DNA from: Setoptus koraiensis
Lineage: Eukaryota; Arthropoda
Reading direction: 5' to 3'
Length of the DNA stretch: 64,000 bases
Assembly: GCA_048013815.1 (NCBI GenBank)
Contig: CM106585.1
Location: 2,418,001 to 2,482,000, forward strand
Shown: positions 20,549-34,880 of the stretch, in pieces
Position numbering within the stretch: position 1 is the stretch's first letter
How the letters are laid out: every line of letters starts with the position of its first letter
Notes under the pieces: generated by a model
The model's database searches: none
What the model saw: only the letters and a program-made list of their open reading frames with translations
What the model was told of the DNA's origin: nothing
Translations under genes and position numbers: made by a program

Positions 20549-22749
20549 ATGCCCGTTGTGAGTAAGGATGAGGCAACTAGTGTCTGTATAATCGGTGCCG
20601 GAGTTAGGTGAGTTGCCAATCATTAAAATGAGATCGGGCTTTTTTTATGTTTCAATTCTACAACGACTCTCATTATAATTATATCTGCTTTCATTTTCTA
20701 ACATTCGTCATGCAATTTTCGTTGCAGCGGCGTACTCGCCTTAAAGGCCTGTCTTGAGGAAGGTCTTCAGGTGACATGTTACGAGAAAAGCCAGGCTTAT
20801 GGAGGACTGTGGCAATACAGAGAGAATTACAATGAGGAATTTGTCGCCACAGTCATGAATACAACCATCTTAAATACATCGAAAGAATTGTCGGCCTTTT
20901 CAGATTTTCCACCACCTGCACAGTATCCAAATTACATGCCTCATTCGTTGTTTATGAAATACATGACAGATTATGTAGATCATTTCCAATTGAGACAACA
21001 TATACAATTGGACAGTTCAGTGATGAATTGTCAGCCTCAAAAGACGAGAGATAAAGGTAAAACAGGTATCAATTGGTTAGTAACAATAGAGGATAGGTCC
21101 ACCAATCAAGTGTATTCTAGAACATTTGATAAACTTATTGTAGCTATAGGTCACCATGCATTGCCATTTAGACCAACATTTGCTAACCAACAACAATTCA
21201 AGGGTCAGATAATACACACACATGAGTTGAAAGATCCCATTCATGATGAGAGATTCAAAAACAAAACTATCTGTGTTGTTGGCATTGGAAATTCGGCTTG
21301 CGATAGCGCAGTTGACATTAGTCTTATCAGCAAGAAGTGTTATCTGTCCTCACATAGGGGCAATTGGTTTGTGTCTCGAATAGGACAAAATGGACCCTAT
21401 GACGTTGACCTCAAAACACGCTGGAAGCTATACTTACAGAAGTGGTTTGTTATTTCGAAATATCTCAACAATTATCACAAGCGTCAAATTGAACAACGTT
21501 GGCCGCATCACATGTTGGGCCTGACGCCCCAGCACGAGGTCTACGAACATCCACCAAACGTCAACGATTACATGGCGCAAAGGATAATGAGTGGCTGTAT
21601 AGAGATAAGGAACACCATTGAACGTTTTACTGAAAACGGAGTTATATTTCGTGGGCATGATCACGAAACACCATTAGATATGGTGGTACTAGGTACTGGT
21701 TATAGAGTGGAATTGCCATTTTTTAAAGACGAATACAAGATGGGATTGCGCTCTAGTCAAAGCAAAGAATTACTCCTCTATATGACCATATACGCTCCCC
21801 AACTAAAGCTAGGTCTAGACACATATGATAGCAAAAATGATTCGAAATCGGACACTAGTGACGATTCTGACAATGAGCTCACCAATCAGCTAGTCAGCTC
21901 GTTGGCCTTTGTAGGTTTTATCCAGGTAAGCTCAATTAACATGAATACATGTACCCAGATAGCCATCCAACTAATTTGGGTTCTATTCTTTTATTATCAT
22001 TGGAGATTATTTGTTTGTTTTTTTTTTGAATCTTCGTGCATCAACGACAGCCCGGAGGTTCCATATTTGTCTGCTCAGAAATGCAATCTCGCCATGTTGC
22101 ACTCGTATTTTCTGGTAAACTGAAACTACCCTCAGACAAACAACAAATGTTTGACTATATATCAAGAAAAAAAGGAAAAACAATCAGATCGCAAACGCGT
22201 GAATTCAGCGTAGATAATTGGATTGGTTATCTGGACGAGCTAGCGAAACAGATTGGATCAAAACCAAACATGCTATCGATGTTCTTCGCCGATTTTAAAC
22301 TGTGGCGGCAACTGATGTTCGGACCATCAGTACCTTACCAGTACCGCTTGAAAGGTCCGCATTCTTGGTCGGAAGCTCGCCAAGTTATTCTCAATGTTCC
22401 TAACAGAATAGAACAAGGATTGAATGGAGGTGAAAACAATATTTTGTACAAGTATCGTCAAAGGCAATTGTTTGCCGATTCGTTATCGGCAAACAATCAA
22501 GTTAAACAGCAACGATTCTTAGCCAATCACACATTCTTTGACTCATGTGCCAAGGGTAATGGTCTGAGAATATGGACAATGTTCAAGGAGAAAATTTTTG
22601 GATCAAACATACAAGAACAAACTGATAGACAGATAGCTAGCTCCAAATTGGAGGGCCGCTATTCTTTGATGGCGCCAACATTGTATGTAAGCCTCTTGGC
22701 CACTTCAGGTGTGGCTGGCTCAATCTACCTGTTGCTATATCGTAATTAG
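20549..22749 (+). CDS. Flavin-containing monooxygenase, membrane-anchored
   Basis: An FAD- and NADPH-dependent enzyme that oxygenates soft nucleophiles (N or S), probably on the ER membrane. Three exons: 20,549-20,607, 20,728-21,925 and 22,051-22,749, with GT-AG introns of 120 and 125 bp. The first exon completes the FAD-binding GAGVSG at residues 16-21. The NADPH site is GIGNSACDSA at about 205-214. The FMO signature region reads FKGQIIHTHEL at about 177-187, with Leu where Tyr or Phe is usual. GFIQPGGSIF spans the second splice junction. A C-terminal hydrophobic anchor (LYVSLLATSGVAGSIYLLLY) ends the protein. At 651 residues it is longer than the usual 530. Extra material includes an acidic Ser/Asp stretch near residues 390-410 and an added region near 540-590. 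I cannot assign it to FMO1-5. Confidence 0.9.
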
Positions 22750-24149
22750 ATTGGATTTGACTTAGAGCAGAGACTAAAATAGTTTATAAAAACTAAAACT
22801 ATTCCAAATAGCTACAAGTGATATTAATATGCATATATGGTACAAATATAAATAGATATGAATAAAATATCAATGCAATCAATTGAAAATATGACATGCT
22901 CTAACAAGCAAAATAAACTAGGGATGCCGTCGTTTCAACAGCGTATATCTCATTCTCGTGCACTTTATGGCTGCAAAATTTGGTGAACGGACATTTTGTA
23001 GAACGAGTATTTCATGGTCGTGCATTTATTTCATGTATAATCTAATGTTATAGATACCTCTCTTCACTACGCGGGAAGATGTTGATTCCTAGGTCTTTTC
23101 TTTGGTGCCTTCAGAATCGTACCCTGAAAGATGTATTGAAACAGTGGCAGTACAAAGCGTCGCAAAGTTTTGAATGATTCTAAGCTAATTTCGGTAAAAA
23201 TATCGTTGAAATCGAGCAAATTAAGACCACAATGACCAAGCTAGTTTTGTCGATCTAGCCACCTGACGCGAGACAGAATTAGCGAAGATTGCCAAAGATA
23301 GCTCTAAATACTAGATGACTGGTGGAGAAATGATGCAGTTCATGTAGTCTGTTTCCACCATGTGACAACTATCATTAGAACAGCTTGATTGGCATGGACC
23401 ACCAGGCAACACCTTTGATGAGCACTGCTTCCTTCTTGAGATACTCCTCTCCGACCGCCTCATCTGAAAGCTATTGTTGCTCGTCTCTCATCGCACCTCA
23501 TTATAATGGTCATCTTGATCGCATACACAAATGACGCCCGTCTAAGCTATTGAAACCCAATTGTATGCGATGAAAGAGGACCTGGCTGAATAGTTACATA
23601 GATTGTTTTGCAACCTTTATACTAATGTGTTAATCCGAGTGACAAGGTCAAACCTGCCACTATCAGCCACTTTGTTACATGACAGAAATGGATGAAAATA
23701 GACGCTGGCCGATTTAGTGTGTCCAAGCGCTACTAGATAGAGCCTGCGGCGCTTCAGTTCTTTCAGATCTTGTAACGGTCGAACGCACTTTGCGCATGCG
23801 CCGAATACAGTATTTCAGTGATTCGATCGACGTCGAGTTTACTCGCGAATCGCGATTAATTTTAGTTGTGAATTCAATTCATCAGATAAAAGTCATCTGC
23901 CGCAATGTCCCATTCTCTTTCTAACAGATCGAAATTCACAATCAAGTTTGTCGCCTAATCATTCAGACCACACCATCTCGTTGAATCTTGCTACATCAGT
24001 GAAAGTGATAGTAATCGCAAGAAGCGCGAAAAGTTCCATACTGTAATACAAGACACAGAAGAAGACATGAAACAGAACAAGATATGAAACAGAACAAGAC
24101 ATGAAAAAGAGAAAAAGATTCACCAATCGGCTGGCCAGATTTATCCAAT
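22750..24149. other. Intergenic between FMO and TMTC2
   Basis: AATAAA at 22,861-22,866 and 22,912-22,917 are likely poly(A) signals for the FMO gene. The rest is non-coding and must include the TMTC2 promoter and 5' UTR. Short diverged repeats of TCGTGCA(C/T)TTAT occur near 22,957 and 23,013. No gene is supported. Confidence 0.55.
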
Positions 24150-27100
24150 ATGAAACACCGACAGCACCATTCTAACGAACCCAGGTCTGGCCGACGGTGC
24201 AATTCACGGCGCAAGCATCAAGCGCCGGTAGTCAACAATTCGACAGAAATTGAAGACAATGCCACACAAAAGAAACAATCTATCAAGCAGCAAGTCAATA
24301 TTAATGTTTTGCGTTGTTTTTTCTCAGATATTATCAATTGCAAAACGAGACCGCTAACTCCGAGCTCAAATCGTCCCAGATGGCATGTGATAGTGTCCAT
24401 CATAACTGTAGCGCTCTACTACAATTCGCTGTTTGCCGAGCTAGTCTACGATGACAGGTGAGTAACTGACTAACCGAACGTGGAAAAAACAATCAATTGT
24501 TGCTGGTTACCACATCTGACATTTTTTCGTCGCCATCTGAGTTATTGGATGATCTACTTTGTGTTAGCACACATGATGTGTTATCCAGATATCGTTGCCT
24601 AGCAATATAACAACCAGTAGCCATGTTATTGTTCTAGACAATTGTTATTTATCGCACAGATTGTTGTTGATGTTAGAAAAATTAGTAATTCAATGTGTTC
24701 GAGAGAGGGAGACATGATAATGGTGCATATCCATGGTGTATGATGTGGAACTTAATGTAACTGGATTCATCGCCACATATGCGCGTTTTGTGAAATGGAG
24801 CGGATGGAAGCCATGTTGTTCCGATAACAATTGATCCAAATCAATGGAAAATCTTTGTCGTAAATTGGACTGTTCAATACACCAATACAGAGACAATTTA
24901 CAATAATCCTGTATTGTTATTCCATCGGGTCTGCCTTTGGCAGGCTCCCAAAAGCAGGCCGAATTCGCTCAATGTTTCGAGCTCTGTTCTATAGTGGTGC
25001 AATGGTTCAATGGTCAAGATTTCAATTGAATCCTTTGCATAGCCATTGAGCAAAGAGGTACCAGTGGTGGCACAATAGTGACGCTATTGTTGTATGGTAG
25101 ACATAGATCGAGAGATAAGTATTAGATATGGAGGCCACGTTGTGTATTTATGTAAAAGCCAGAATAGCATAAACCCAAAATCTGACTTGTGCCAATGCCT
25201 GGATCTGTGCATGAGACGCTTGATCGATTGCTCCTCGATACAATGCCAACCGAAAATGCCAAAGTTATGGGGTTTCCAATAATAAGCGACAATGAGTCGT
25301 CACACATGGGCCATGTCTCTGGCGTTGTCATTCGAAATGGGTACAGAAAAAACGGTCCGGCAACAAAGATAAAACACAATGACGCTTGTTTGTTGTTGCT
25401 GATCGCCGAAACATTTGCTTTGCAGCTCCAGGCAACTTGAGGCCTGAAGTGAAAATCTTCCAGAAGTCTGGCAATGCATAAGAAAATTGATTTTGGGAAC
25501 AGGGTATAGTGCGTGCTTTCGCAAGAATATTCTCCCTCCCATTATAATCATGTAGGGTGCGTACTATATTGTAGACGCGACACAAACATTCTCAAAGACG
25601 CTGTTATATATCTAGTTTTGCCAGTTTTGTTGTTGACATACGAACAACACCAAGGAACACATGATAAAGTAGAGACATATTTCATTATATTCGCATTAGG
25701 GTCGCGACCAAAATCTAACAGCACTGTAGGAATATCTTTCAGTGCCTTCCAGGGCCTTCAGACATATACCAAATAATGTACGAATCGAATTGCTTTTGTT
25801 GGTGTTTGCTCTTCCACAATGATTGTTTATCTAAACTCATACTTATATTTGCCTTCTGCGTGTCGCTCCAATTGCAGCTATATGCTGCTAAATTTATACC
25901 ACCATATACCTGGTACACATACCTGACTCACTGGCTATATATGTACATTCTCATATCCATCAAGCAACATTTGTCGTAGTCCGGGGTAAACCGACCGGTT
26001 GCTGTTGGTAGCTGCACCTATTTTACATGCGCTTCCGAAGAGCTAAAATCTATTCCTACGATTATTCTTGCGTCTTTCGTGCCTAGTATAACAAACGCAG
26101 AACAACAGTCAAGGTGGCCAGTGTTGTTTTATAGTGTTGATGAAAGTCCGCGTCTCGAGTCAATCTCTCGTCCGTGATCGCTACTCCTCGTGATTGGTTC
26201 TAGCTTTTGCTCTCTTGAAGCCCAACCTCACCCTAATATAACAGATGTAACCGTCATGATTGTCTGCTTTGCATTATGATTTGTATAAAACTAACTGACA
26301 GTCTTATGTTGTTCTGCATAAGTCTGCTCGAGCATGTGACCTGCATCAGGTGAGATGTGCTGTTATTATCATCGTGTGAGATTGTGTGAGGTCGTCCGGT
26401 TACTTTTGTGATGTTTGCCAATGGTCATTGTCGTTTACATGCCAGATGGTCAAATAGAATCCATTTAAAATGTAGATAATTTTCACGCACCGCGGGTAAG
26501 GCACCGATAATTTGATATCAGCAACAAAGGCAGATGCACAACTAACTAGATTATCATCACGATGATGATGACAAAAGATTGTAGCTAATCGCTTATCTAG
26601 AAACATCTCTGCCCTTATTCATTACTAGATGCATTTCGAACAGTGCAGGTTCTATTGAGCTTACTGAACATGTCGCCATTATGCTGATTAAATTGATGCA
26701 GAAACTTGTGCGCCACAATTTGGGCGGGCAGCGAATATTTAAATTCTTGTTTTGTTCGAATGTATCCATTTCAGTTTGACGCTCTATGAGCAACAACAAC
26801 GTCTTCTTTCCAATTCTCTAATGTGTTTATACTCTCAGTTTCATTTGCTCGCGCCGCCGCATCAATCCAACCACCAACTAATGGTATTCTATCGAAATCA
26901 ACTGGCTGCGACCAACAGCCAGCAGGTCTGCCGCCTGTCATCTAACCCACCGAGTGATAGAATATATTGAAAACTCTCTAAAGTCCTCTTATCTCTGTGT
27001 GATAGCTGGTTTAGTTTTGTTATCTATTAGTTACTTGTGTATAATTGTATGTCATTGACCTCATACTGTGACGACGTTAAAGAAGGCTCTCTGGCTCTCT

Positions 27101-30100
27101 TTGTCCAAATGCTTCTCTTAAAATCTACCTATGTGCTCATTTATATAATAATGGCTGCGAAAAACGCACAAAAGGTACAATGATTTAAGATCATGATGAA
27201 CAACAATTCAGAAACAGTCCAGGTGAGCAATGGCCAAACATTATACATTTGTGAGTGTGTGAAAGGAAGAGAGAATCGTGATGATTTGGTTTCGGTTCAT
27301 TCTAAAGGAACACGTGGTGTTCGCCGCAGATAAGAGACGAAAAGAATTGTTTCATAGTCACGGTATTTGTTTTGTGGCGTGCCAACAAATACTGTTGTTG
27401 TTCATAGTTGTTGTTTCATCTTTCCCTTAGTAGAGTAATTTATTATCTCCTTGTGCTCGGGCTGGCAATTGGTTCTATTGCAATCGGTTACACTCCTAGT
27501 TTATACTTATACCTAACATAGCAACTGAATTGGAATTGATTATTTGATGATTATCAGCGTTTGATTGTTCAGTCCAATAGTGTTACCATCTATTCAAATC
27601 TGTTTAGATCCAAGAAGAAGAACAGCAACAACAATAATAATAATAATAATAATTAACCAATAAATGTGTTTCGCTATCTTGAATCTGTTTTCTTCTGTAA
27701 ATTTACTCTTGAATTTGCACAGCGCGGCCATAATAAACAATCCCGATGTTATTGGTAGAAGTGGTCACCATGAAGCAAACAACAATTTGGCATCTTCGGA
27801 GACAGTTGGCGAGTGGCTAAATTTATGGTTCAACGATTATTGGGGCACCAATATACATCACAGTGGAAGCCACAAATCCTATCGTCCATTAGTGGTGATA
27901 ACATTCAAATTAAATCACTTAATTCATGGTCTAGCTCCGTTCGGTTATCATCTAGTCAATTTATTGTTGCATCTTTTGGTTTGCAACTTCATTCTTGTGT
28001 TAACTTCTAGATTGTTCGCGTCAGGTCGAATTCGATTGATGCAGCATGATAATAACAATGGCCGTCTTGTTCCAAGCAACAACAAAAACATAAATGATAA
28101 TGACAACGATCAAACTGAAGTTGCGAGATTTAATTGTGGCAATGATAGTAATGATAACAATGGTAATAATAATGATTACAATAGAGGATGTCTGGTAGCA
28201 ACATTGTTGTTTGTGGTGCATCCAGTTCACGTAGAGGCGGTCACCTCGGTGGTGGGCCGCGCCGAACTTCTTGGCACGCTAATGTTCTTGATATCATTTA
28301 ACTATTACATCGACCATTGTGAGTCAAGATCGACCGTTGAAATTGGTGATAGAAACGTGCACTGGTTTAGCGCACGCACGTCATCACTAGTGAAATCATT
28401 ATTGGCCGCAACGATGGCTTTATTGTGCAAGGAGAACACAATTACAGTGTTTGCAATTAACGCCATCTATGATATAGTGCACCAACTCAAAGTATCATCA
28501 CGATTAGAAGAACACAATAAGCAGTTCGTTGTAACCCCAATTAGAAACAACAACAATAATAGGATAACCGGCGGCAGCAGCAACAGAAAAAAACCAATCC
28601 ATTGTTTTGGAATGGTGTGCCTAATAATGGTTTGCTCTATTCTAATTTTGTCGAGAACATTCATTATGAGTGGCCTACCAACTTTTTCCAAGGCGGACAA
28701 TCCAATTGCAGCAAACAAGAGCTTTCTCACTAGGCTGTTAACATTTACATACTTGCCATATTTTAATTTATTGTTGCTACTATATCCGAAGACATTGAGC
28801 TTTGATTGGTCCACCGAGTACATATCACCCATAGAGAGTTGCACCGATTTACGTCTAATCGAAACAATAATCTTCTATTCAGCATTGGTGTGGCTCGGCA
28901 TCAACATTGTCTACCAATACTACAGAAAATTATTATTGCGAGTTGTTGCACATCACCAACCCTCATCGACTATCAGCGGTAAAAATAGTGATTCATCGTC
29001 CTTACAGACAAATTATTATTATAAGCAACAACAACGACAGAACATCAATTTAAATCATCGAACTCTCGTAACAGCCCAATCGAACTGCAAAGCTGCAACA
29101 TCGTCATCTTTTACCAATCCCAACAGAGCAACTAAACAAAAAAGAAGATTTGCCCGACCATTAAAACAAATTGCGCACACCACTAACGGTAGTTGTGTTG
29201 TAGAACCCTCCAAATCGTCGTCTTTGCTCACACACCAGATATCGATCAACGACGATACGAATTCGATTGCTTTCAACCATTTTGAATCACTTTATCATCC
29301 TCATTCATCAAACAGACACGAAGAACCGCCAAAATCGTCTTCGCCTTGCTCTCTGTCATCGTTCAATAGCTCAGGTAGCTCTGACCATGAACTAGACAGC
29401 GACCTCACCTCGGCCTCATGTCCGACAAACAACCACTGTGATACTATAGGTGATAGCCATTTGGTCAGCGCAACGACATCAGATATAGAGAATGCGCCAG
29501 AGGGTCCAGAAGTGGACATCAATTTGCACAAATCTTGCAGTAACAACCTAAGAGTGAGTAGCAGTGTTGATGACGAGGACGATTCTGGTCTTGATATAGT
29601 ATTGGAAGAAGAAGAAGATTCACTCGAATCGCAGGACCGAGAGATATGGAGTGCTTTTTTTGAGAAAAACAAACGAAAACTTTCATTTGAGGAAGAAAGT
29701 TCGCAAAGAGATCACAGCGAAATGAAAGAGCCACACAAGAGAGGATCGAATGACATGATGAAAGGGCAGGATAACATCAAGCCAACGCGAGAAAAAGTGA
29801 AACTTGAATCAGGCCATCAGCAACAGCAACGACGACGACAGCGACAGACGTCATCCGACGATGGCCTATATTGGAGTGGGGACGATCCGAGAATTGAACA
29901 ACTAACTCTTGGCATGGCCATGCTGACGGTGACATATCTGCCATCGTCGAATTTGCTATTTTACGTGGGCTTTCTTGTCGCTGAACGAACTCTCTATCTG
30001 CCTAGTCTAGGTTTCTGCATACTGATAGCTCTAGCTATTGAATGGTTCTTCGAAGACACTGAGCGGAAAATGAGAGCCGCTAGGTGTCACAGTTTGAAGG

Positions 30101-31634
30101 GTCTCAGCATCTTCAAAGAGTTCTTTTATAACAACAGCCACACATCCAAACCAAGGATTAATCAGATCTGCCTAACTATGGCCCTTGTGCCAGTACTCCT
30201 GTTGGCTTCCTATCGCACAATTTTACGTAACTCTGACTGGATCAACGAACGAGCTCTTTATTCTTCTAATCTAGAGGTTAGCCCATTTAAAGCTGCAAAT
30301 AATTTAGCGATATTTTACACACAGATGTCTGAATTTAGTGATGCTGAGCGATACTTTAAAATGGCTCTGAGTTATAGGCCAAACATGGCTGATGCTCACT
30401 ACAATCTGTAAGTAACTCTTTCTCTCTGACTCAAATATTTTTAGAAGACACTCCTCGATCTCTGAGAGGTGTCTATCGAGACACCATAACTAACTGAAAT
30501 TTTATCTTTTTCACGCATCACAGCGGCACACTATATCATCAACAGAAAAGATTTGATGAGGCTGTCGACCAGTACAAGCAAGCGATAAAATATCGGCCAA
30601 GTCTATCGAGAGCTTATTTAAATTTGGGCATCATCTACGAGAGTCAACATAAATTGAACGACAGTGAAAAAATATATATTCAGTGTTCCAAGTTGAGTGA
30701 CCACAAGCTGAAAGATCCTATTGGTCACCGTCTAACTCAAATTTCGTGTCTTGTTAATTTGGCGAAACAATATCTTGAACACAATGATCAAGCAAGCAAA
30801 GCCATCGAAATACTACAACGCAACGCTCTCAATATTGATCGATACATAGAACTCAACAATTATCGCCTTAGTCCAAGAATGAATCTGTTAGCAACTATAC
30901 ACAATATAATGGGCACAGCATACAAAAAGTTAAAGCAAGATAGTTTGTGTGAGAAACATTTCAAACTTGCTCTTATGTTCAACGAACAAGACGCTTCCAC
31001 GCAGATAAGAATCGCTAAGAGTTTGCTCGGGGAAGCTAGAATACAAGAGGCCAAATCTGTAATTTTAGAAGCTTTGAGCAAGTTGCATCAATATGACTCG
31101 ATTAGTCAAGCAAATCTACGCTACCATTATGCAGATATAATGTACAAAGAACTTTCCCAATATAGTAGATTGAGCAACAAATCAATTTTTGACACCAAAA
31201 AGAATGATATTGATAAGTTTCAACCTATAATAGATCAGCTCAAAATGGCCTACGAACTACAGCCCGATAACTACAATATTGTGTCGCTTTTCGCCGACAT
31301 ATATCGGCAATCAAATAAATACCTTGAGGCCGAAAAACTGTATGCCAAATGTGTGTTGCTAGCCAAGGCTCAGCTAGATCAATTACTATCGACATCAACT
31401 GAAGAAGAAACGAAGAAGAAAGACAAATTCACATCGATTCTTGCTGCAAGTCATTCAAACTATGGCGCGATCTTGCAATTAGTTGGAAAGTTGTATGAGG
31501 CCCGAAGAGAATATAGCAGCGCGCTCGAAATAGATCAAGACTATACTCTAGCGAGACAGAATCTCAAGAATATTAACGATATACTCTTGAAAAGAGCCAG
31601 GCAGCCAGAAAAGAAGCGAGGATATGAAACATGA
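24150..31634 (+). CDS. TMTC2: Transmembrane O-mannosyltransferase TMTC2-like (GT-C fold plus TPRs)
   Basis: TMTC1-4 are ER membrane proteins that O-mannosylate cadherins and protocadherins. Three exons: 24,150-24,457, 27,723-30,407 and 30,524-31,634, with GT-AG introns of 3,265 and 116 bp, giving 1,367 residues (human TMTC2 is 836). The conserved luminal Asp pair is Asp101-Asp102 (LVYDD), interrupted by the first splice. Then come WGTNIHHSGSHKSYRPL, DNPIAANKSFLTRLLTF, YLPSSNLLFYVGF and AERTLYLPSLGF. C-terminal TPRs begin near residue 965 (AADSH-type helices, YNLGTLYHQQKRFDEAV). SGSHKSYRPL and QCSKLSDHKLKDP favour TMTC2. Two inserts inflate it: an Asn-rich loop at about 204-260 and a Ser-rich, acidic insert at about 508-822 with EEEEDS. 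The long first intron is the only large one in the window. Confidence 0.93.
24458..27722 (+). other. First intron of TMTC2 (3.3 kb)
   Basis: Bounded by GTGAGT at 24,458 and TTGCACAG at 27,722. Codon phase agrees on both sides (GAC AG|C GCG). It is 25-35 times longer than the other introns here. Open frames inside are short and show no conserved motif. A poly-(AAT/ACA) run lies near 27,618-27,655. It could hold enhancers, but nothing specific is visible. Confidence 0.75.
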
Positions 31635-34600
31635 TCTAGTCTAAGTCTATAAACAATTCCTATCATCTTTATCTGTGATCAAATGCAAGACTTTTTTTAA
31701 ATAAAGAGCTAGATTTTTAGCCTGATCAAATTTACCAAATCATGTTATTTACTTTAGAGCTGACGATGTAGTTGTCTTGTAGTATGTTGTCAGATTTCGG
31801 GCGCCGCAAACTAGGTGAACAGGTTTCTTCTCTTGAAATATCTGTAAAAAATAGTATTCACGTTTGTAGAAATATCAACCCTTCCGATACATCAACAACG
31901 CAAGTCGTTTGAAACGACTGGTTTCTCCCTGATAGTTTTCATCAGACGAAAAATGCTTCCACTGCAGGTCTAAAGTGTTGATATAAATTAAAGAGAGAGG
32001 GAGAGCGAGAGAAAGTTCGCCAAATGTTGGTTGAATTTTACTAGCGATTATATCTAGATATCAGTTTCATCACGATGAAAATGGTAGTCACATAATCATG
32101 AAAGAATGCAACATAAATCTAACTTTAGCTCGTGAGTCGACATTTATTGCCCTATTGAATGGGTTCGCGATTCACAATTTTGCCAGCATCAATACTGCAA
32201 GGCAAAACATAGACCATCAAAACAGCAACGACAAACAGCGACTGATCCTAGCATTTTTTTGATCGCCTGCTGAATATACAGTGCCAATATATAGAGCCAA
32301 TAGTGTTGTTCCTCCGAAAAAATAAGCTGTTGGCCTCAATGGCTATCCGATGATAATGCGAAATAGCGAACGAGATCGAAAGAGTGGAGTGCATTGGAGA
32401 ATTGATTATACAGACCAGATATCTGGATGGTGGACTAGATGAATCAATGGCAACTGAGGCAACTCCAGCTCTGATAGCAGCACGTGACGATAACTATACA
32501 GGACTTGATTTACATGCAAAGATCATTATAATGAAAAATTATAATGAAAATAAGGAGAGAGAAAAGAGATTTCTCTCTTGTTCTCGTTAGATCGTCGGTT
32601 AGAGTCAGCTTGGCTGTTTCATTGCAATTGAACGGCCATGAGCGAGAAATAGTGAGTGTGGGGCACGCAGTTAGAAAAATGAGGCGACTAGAAAAGGGAT
32701 TTAAATTGAATTTATAGAGACAAACAAAGCCTAGGAGCGTTGTTAGGCTCGAGCACTCAGTTATAATGGTGTTTTCTTTTTGTAACTTGAACTACGTCAA
32801 CAGCGTTAACGGCCGCCAACAAAAGAAGTGGCGAGAATTGAAAGCAGCCGCTCGATTTGCCTTTGGAGTTAGGAGAGAAAAAGGGACCCCACTGGCAAGT
32901 TTTCGTCAGAGGTTAACTCAACCCACGAGGTTGCTCTTTGTCTGTTCGCTGCTAGATAGTCTCAGATGGCAGACCAAAACTGAGAATAGAGTCTGAAATT
33001 AATTTAACTCCCCTACTTCTGATGTTCAGCATTCGTTTCTGTAGCACACCAGACCGACTCAGCCGTAGTCAGCATTATAAGAGTATCTGGTTGCAGAGTA
33101 GGTTACGCAAGTAGAATGTATTCATGGACACTGGTGGATTCACAAAATCAAAGAGGAGCGAATAAGCTTGAACAGCAACAAACTCTCCTAAATTGTATAT
33201 AACTAGCGAAAACAATAAGGTTTTCCGCCTCTAGGAAGCTGATTCATTAATATCAATTGATGGTTTGTTAGACGATGTTATTTTAAAGCTTCTATCGCAA
33301 TTAAGCTAGATGGAAATATATGTCGCCATGGTGATCGTTCTATCCAGAAGTGGATAATTATTGTAGTGCAGCTTGTTTAGCCTGTATTGCATGTGGAGTA
33401 GGAAAATAGAAAGTGTTCGTATGCAAACGTCTGTACATATAAATGCAAATTCGTATTAAACGATCTATAGATATAAAGAGGTCGGGTGCCTATTGTGTGT
33501 AACGATAGATAATTCGCATAATGATATATAAAATATTCACTCTATTATAGCTTAACTCTTTTTGTTTATACAGTGCCTCTGCCGATGTATGCTTAGGTAG
33601 GCTAAATGTTACCTTGCGATAATGATCGCGTTGATACACAAATAAAGAGATGTGGACATTTTAGGAATATTCCTCGTGTGGAATGAAGCGCAAACAATTG
33701 AGAGAGTGGGTAGTAGAGCGCCCATCGTGACAACCAAACAACCAACGTAATGATTAGGGTATAGTGGGCCAAATTGTCTGGCTTGTCAGCATTGAAAGAA
33801 ATACACCATCTACTAGTACTACAGCTACAACTATAGCTACAACTATAGCTAGACTTAGGAAAACGGGACCCCAATTGAGTGGTCCGATTGCTATTTGAAA
33901 GTGCTTTCCATCACGAGAGGGAGGGGGGATTTGATCAATTCATCTCCATTTACTGGCTTCTTTCTCATGGTGGTGGTCGTCATTCTGACACGCTTCTCTT
34001 GGACGAGCGTGTATTTAGTTACTGTAAAGTGATGAGTTGCAACTCAGAGAAGTGGACAGCCACTGTCGCTCGAATTGGATCAAACAAGAATCTGATGCTA
34101 TGGAACTGTATAGTAAAGTGGTGAAATTGTGAGTGCCCAATTCGTTGAATACATTAAATCAATTACCGCCACTATTACTCTCACTGGTTGTTACATTAGT
34201 TGAAATTGCTTCGCCCCCCAACTAGCACCACCGTATATAAGCCATTTTAAGTTATGGAGCCCACTTAACACACTGCTTGCACTAGACGTTAACATTAGTG
34301 TAGCGTTAGTGAGCAATTGGTTAGGTGGAGAAAGGACAGGACATTCTCCGCGAGAGGGCATCCATGAAGACAGGGGACCCTCGTTGAGTGCTCCATATCT
34401 GTTCCTATTGCCGCTTTCATTCACTCACTCACTCGCCATAGACAGTCGCTAGTGGCACTAATCAAGATGGAGAGATTGCAACAAAAGAAGTGCTGCATTT
34501 ATACTTGCAACATGCCCAACAACAAACATTGCATTATCTTGCATCATGATCATCATTGCAATCGCCATCACTGTATATGTGTGTTACCCACTCAAATTGA

Positions 34601-34840
34601 CGGTTCTGTGAGAAAGAATTCATTTCTATAATCACAAGAATGATGAAATTTCACTCACTTCCGGTCACCACACCCAACGAAACGCAACGCGGCGCAACGC
34701 AACGAGAGCTGCTTTAGAGTTGCTTCAGTTATTGTATTGCCAGTGTGTTTCATTTGTTCTGTTCTGTTTTGTTGGCTGTTTGATGTGCTGTTGCGTCATT
34801 ACTGACCAGCCAACTGACTGACTGTCGGTCCGTTTGCAAC

Positions 34841-34880
34841 ATTGGTCGACATTGGCCGACATTGGCCAACATTTGCCAGG
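34841..34880. repeat. Four 10-bp tandem units
   Basis: ATTGGTCGAC, ATTGGCCGAC, ATTGGCCAAC, ATTTGCCAGG in direct succession: a 10-bp period, about one helical turn. It lies in the gene-poor region. Confidence 0.7.

Noticed and set aside
24690-26970. Several 60-88 codon frames between 24.7 and 27 kb
   Set aside because: They lie in the first TMTC2 intron, scatter over both strands and show no family motif.
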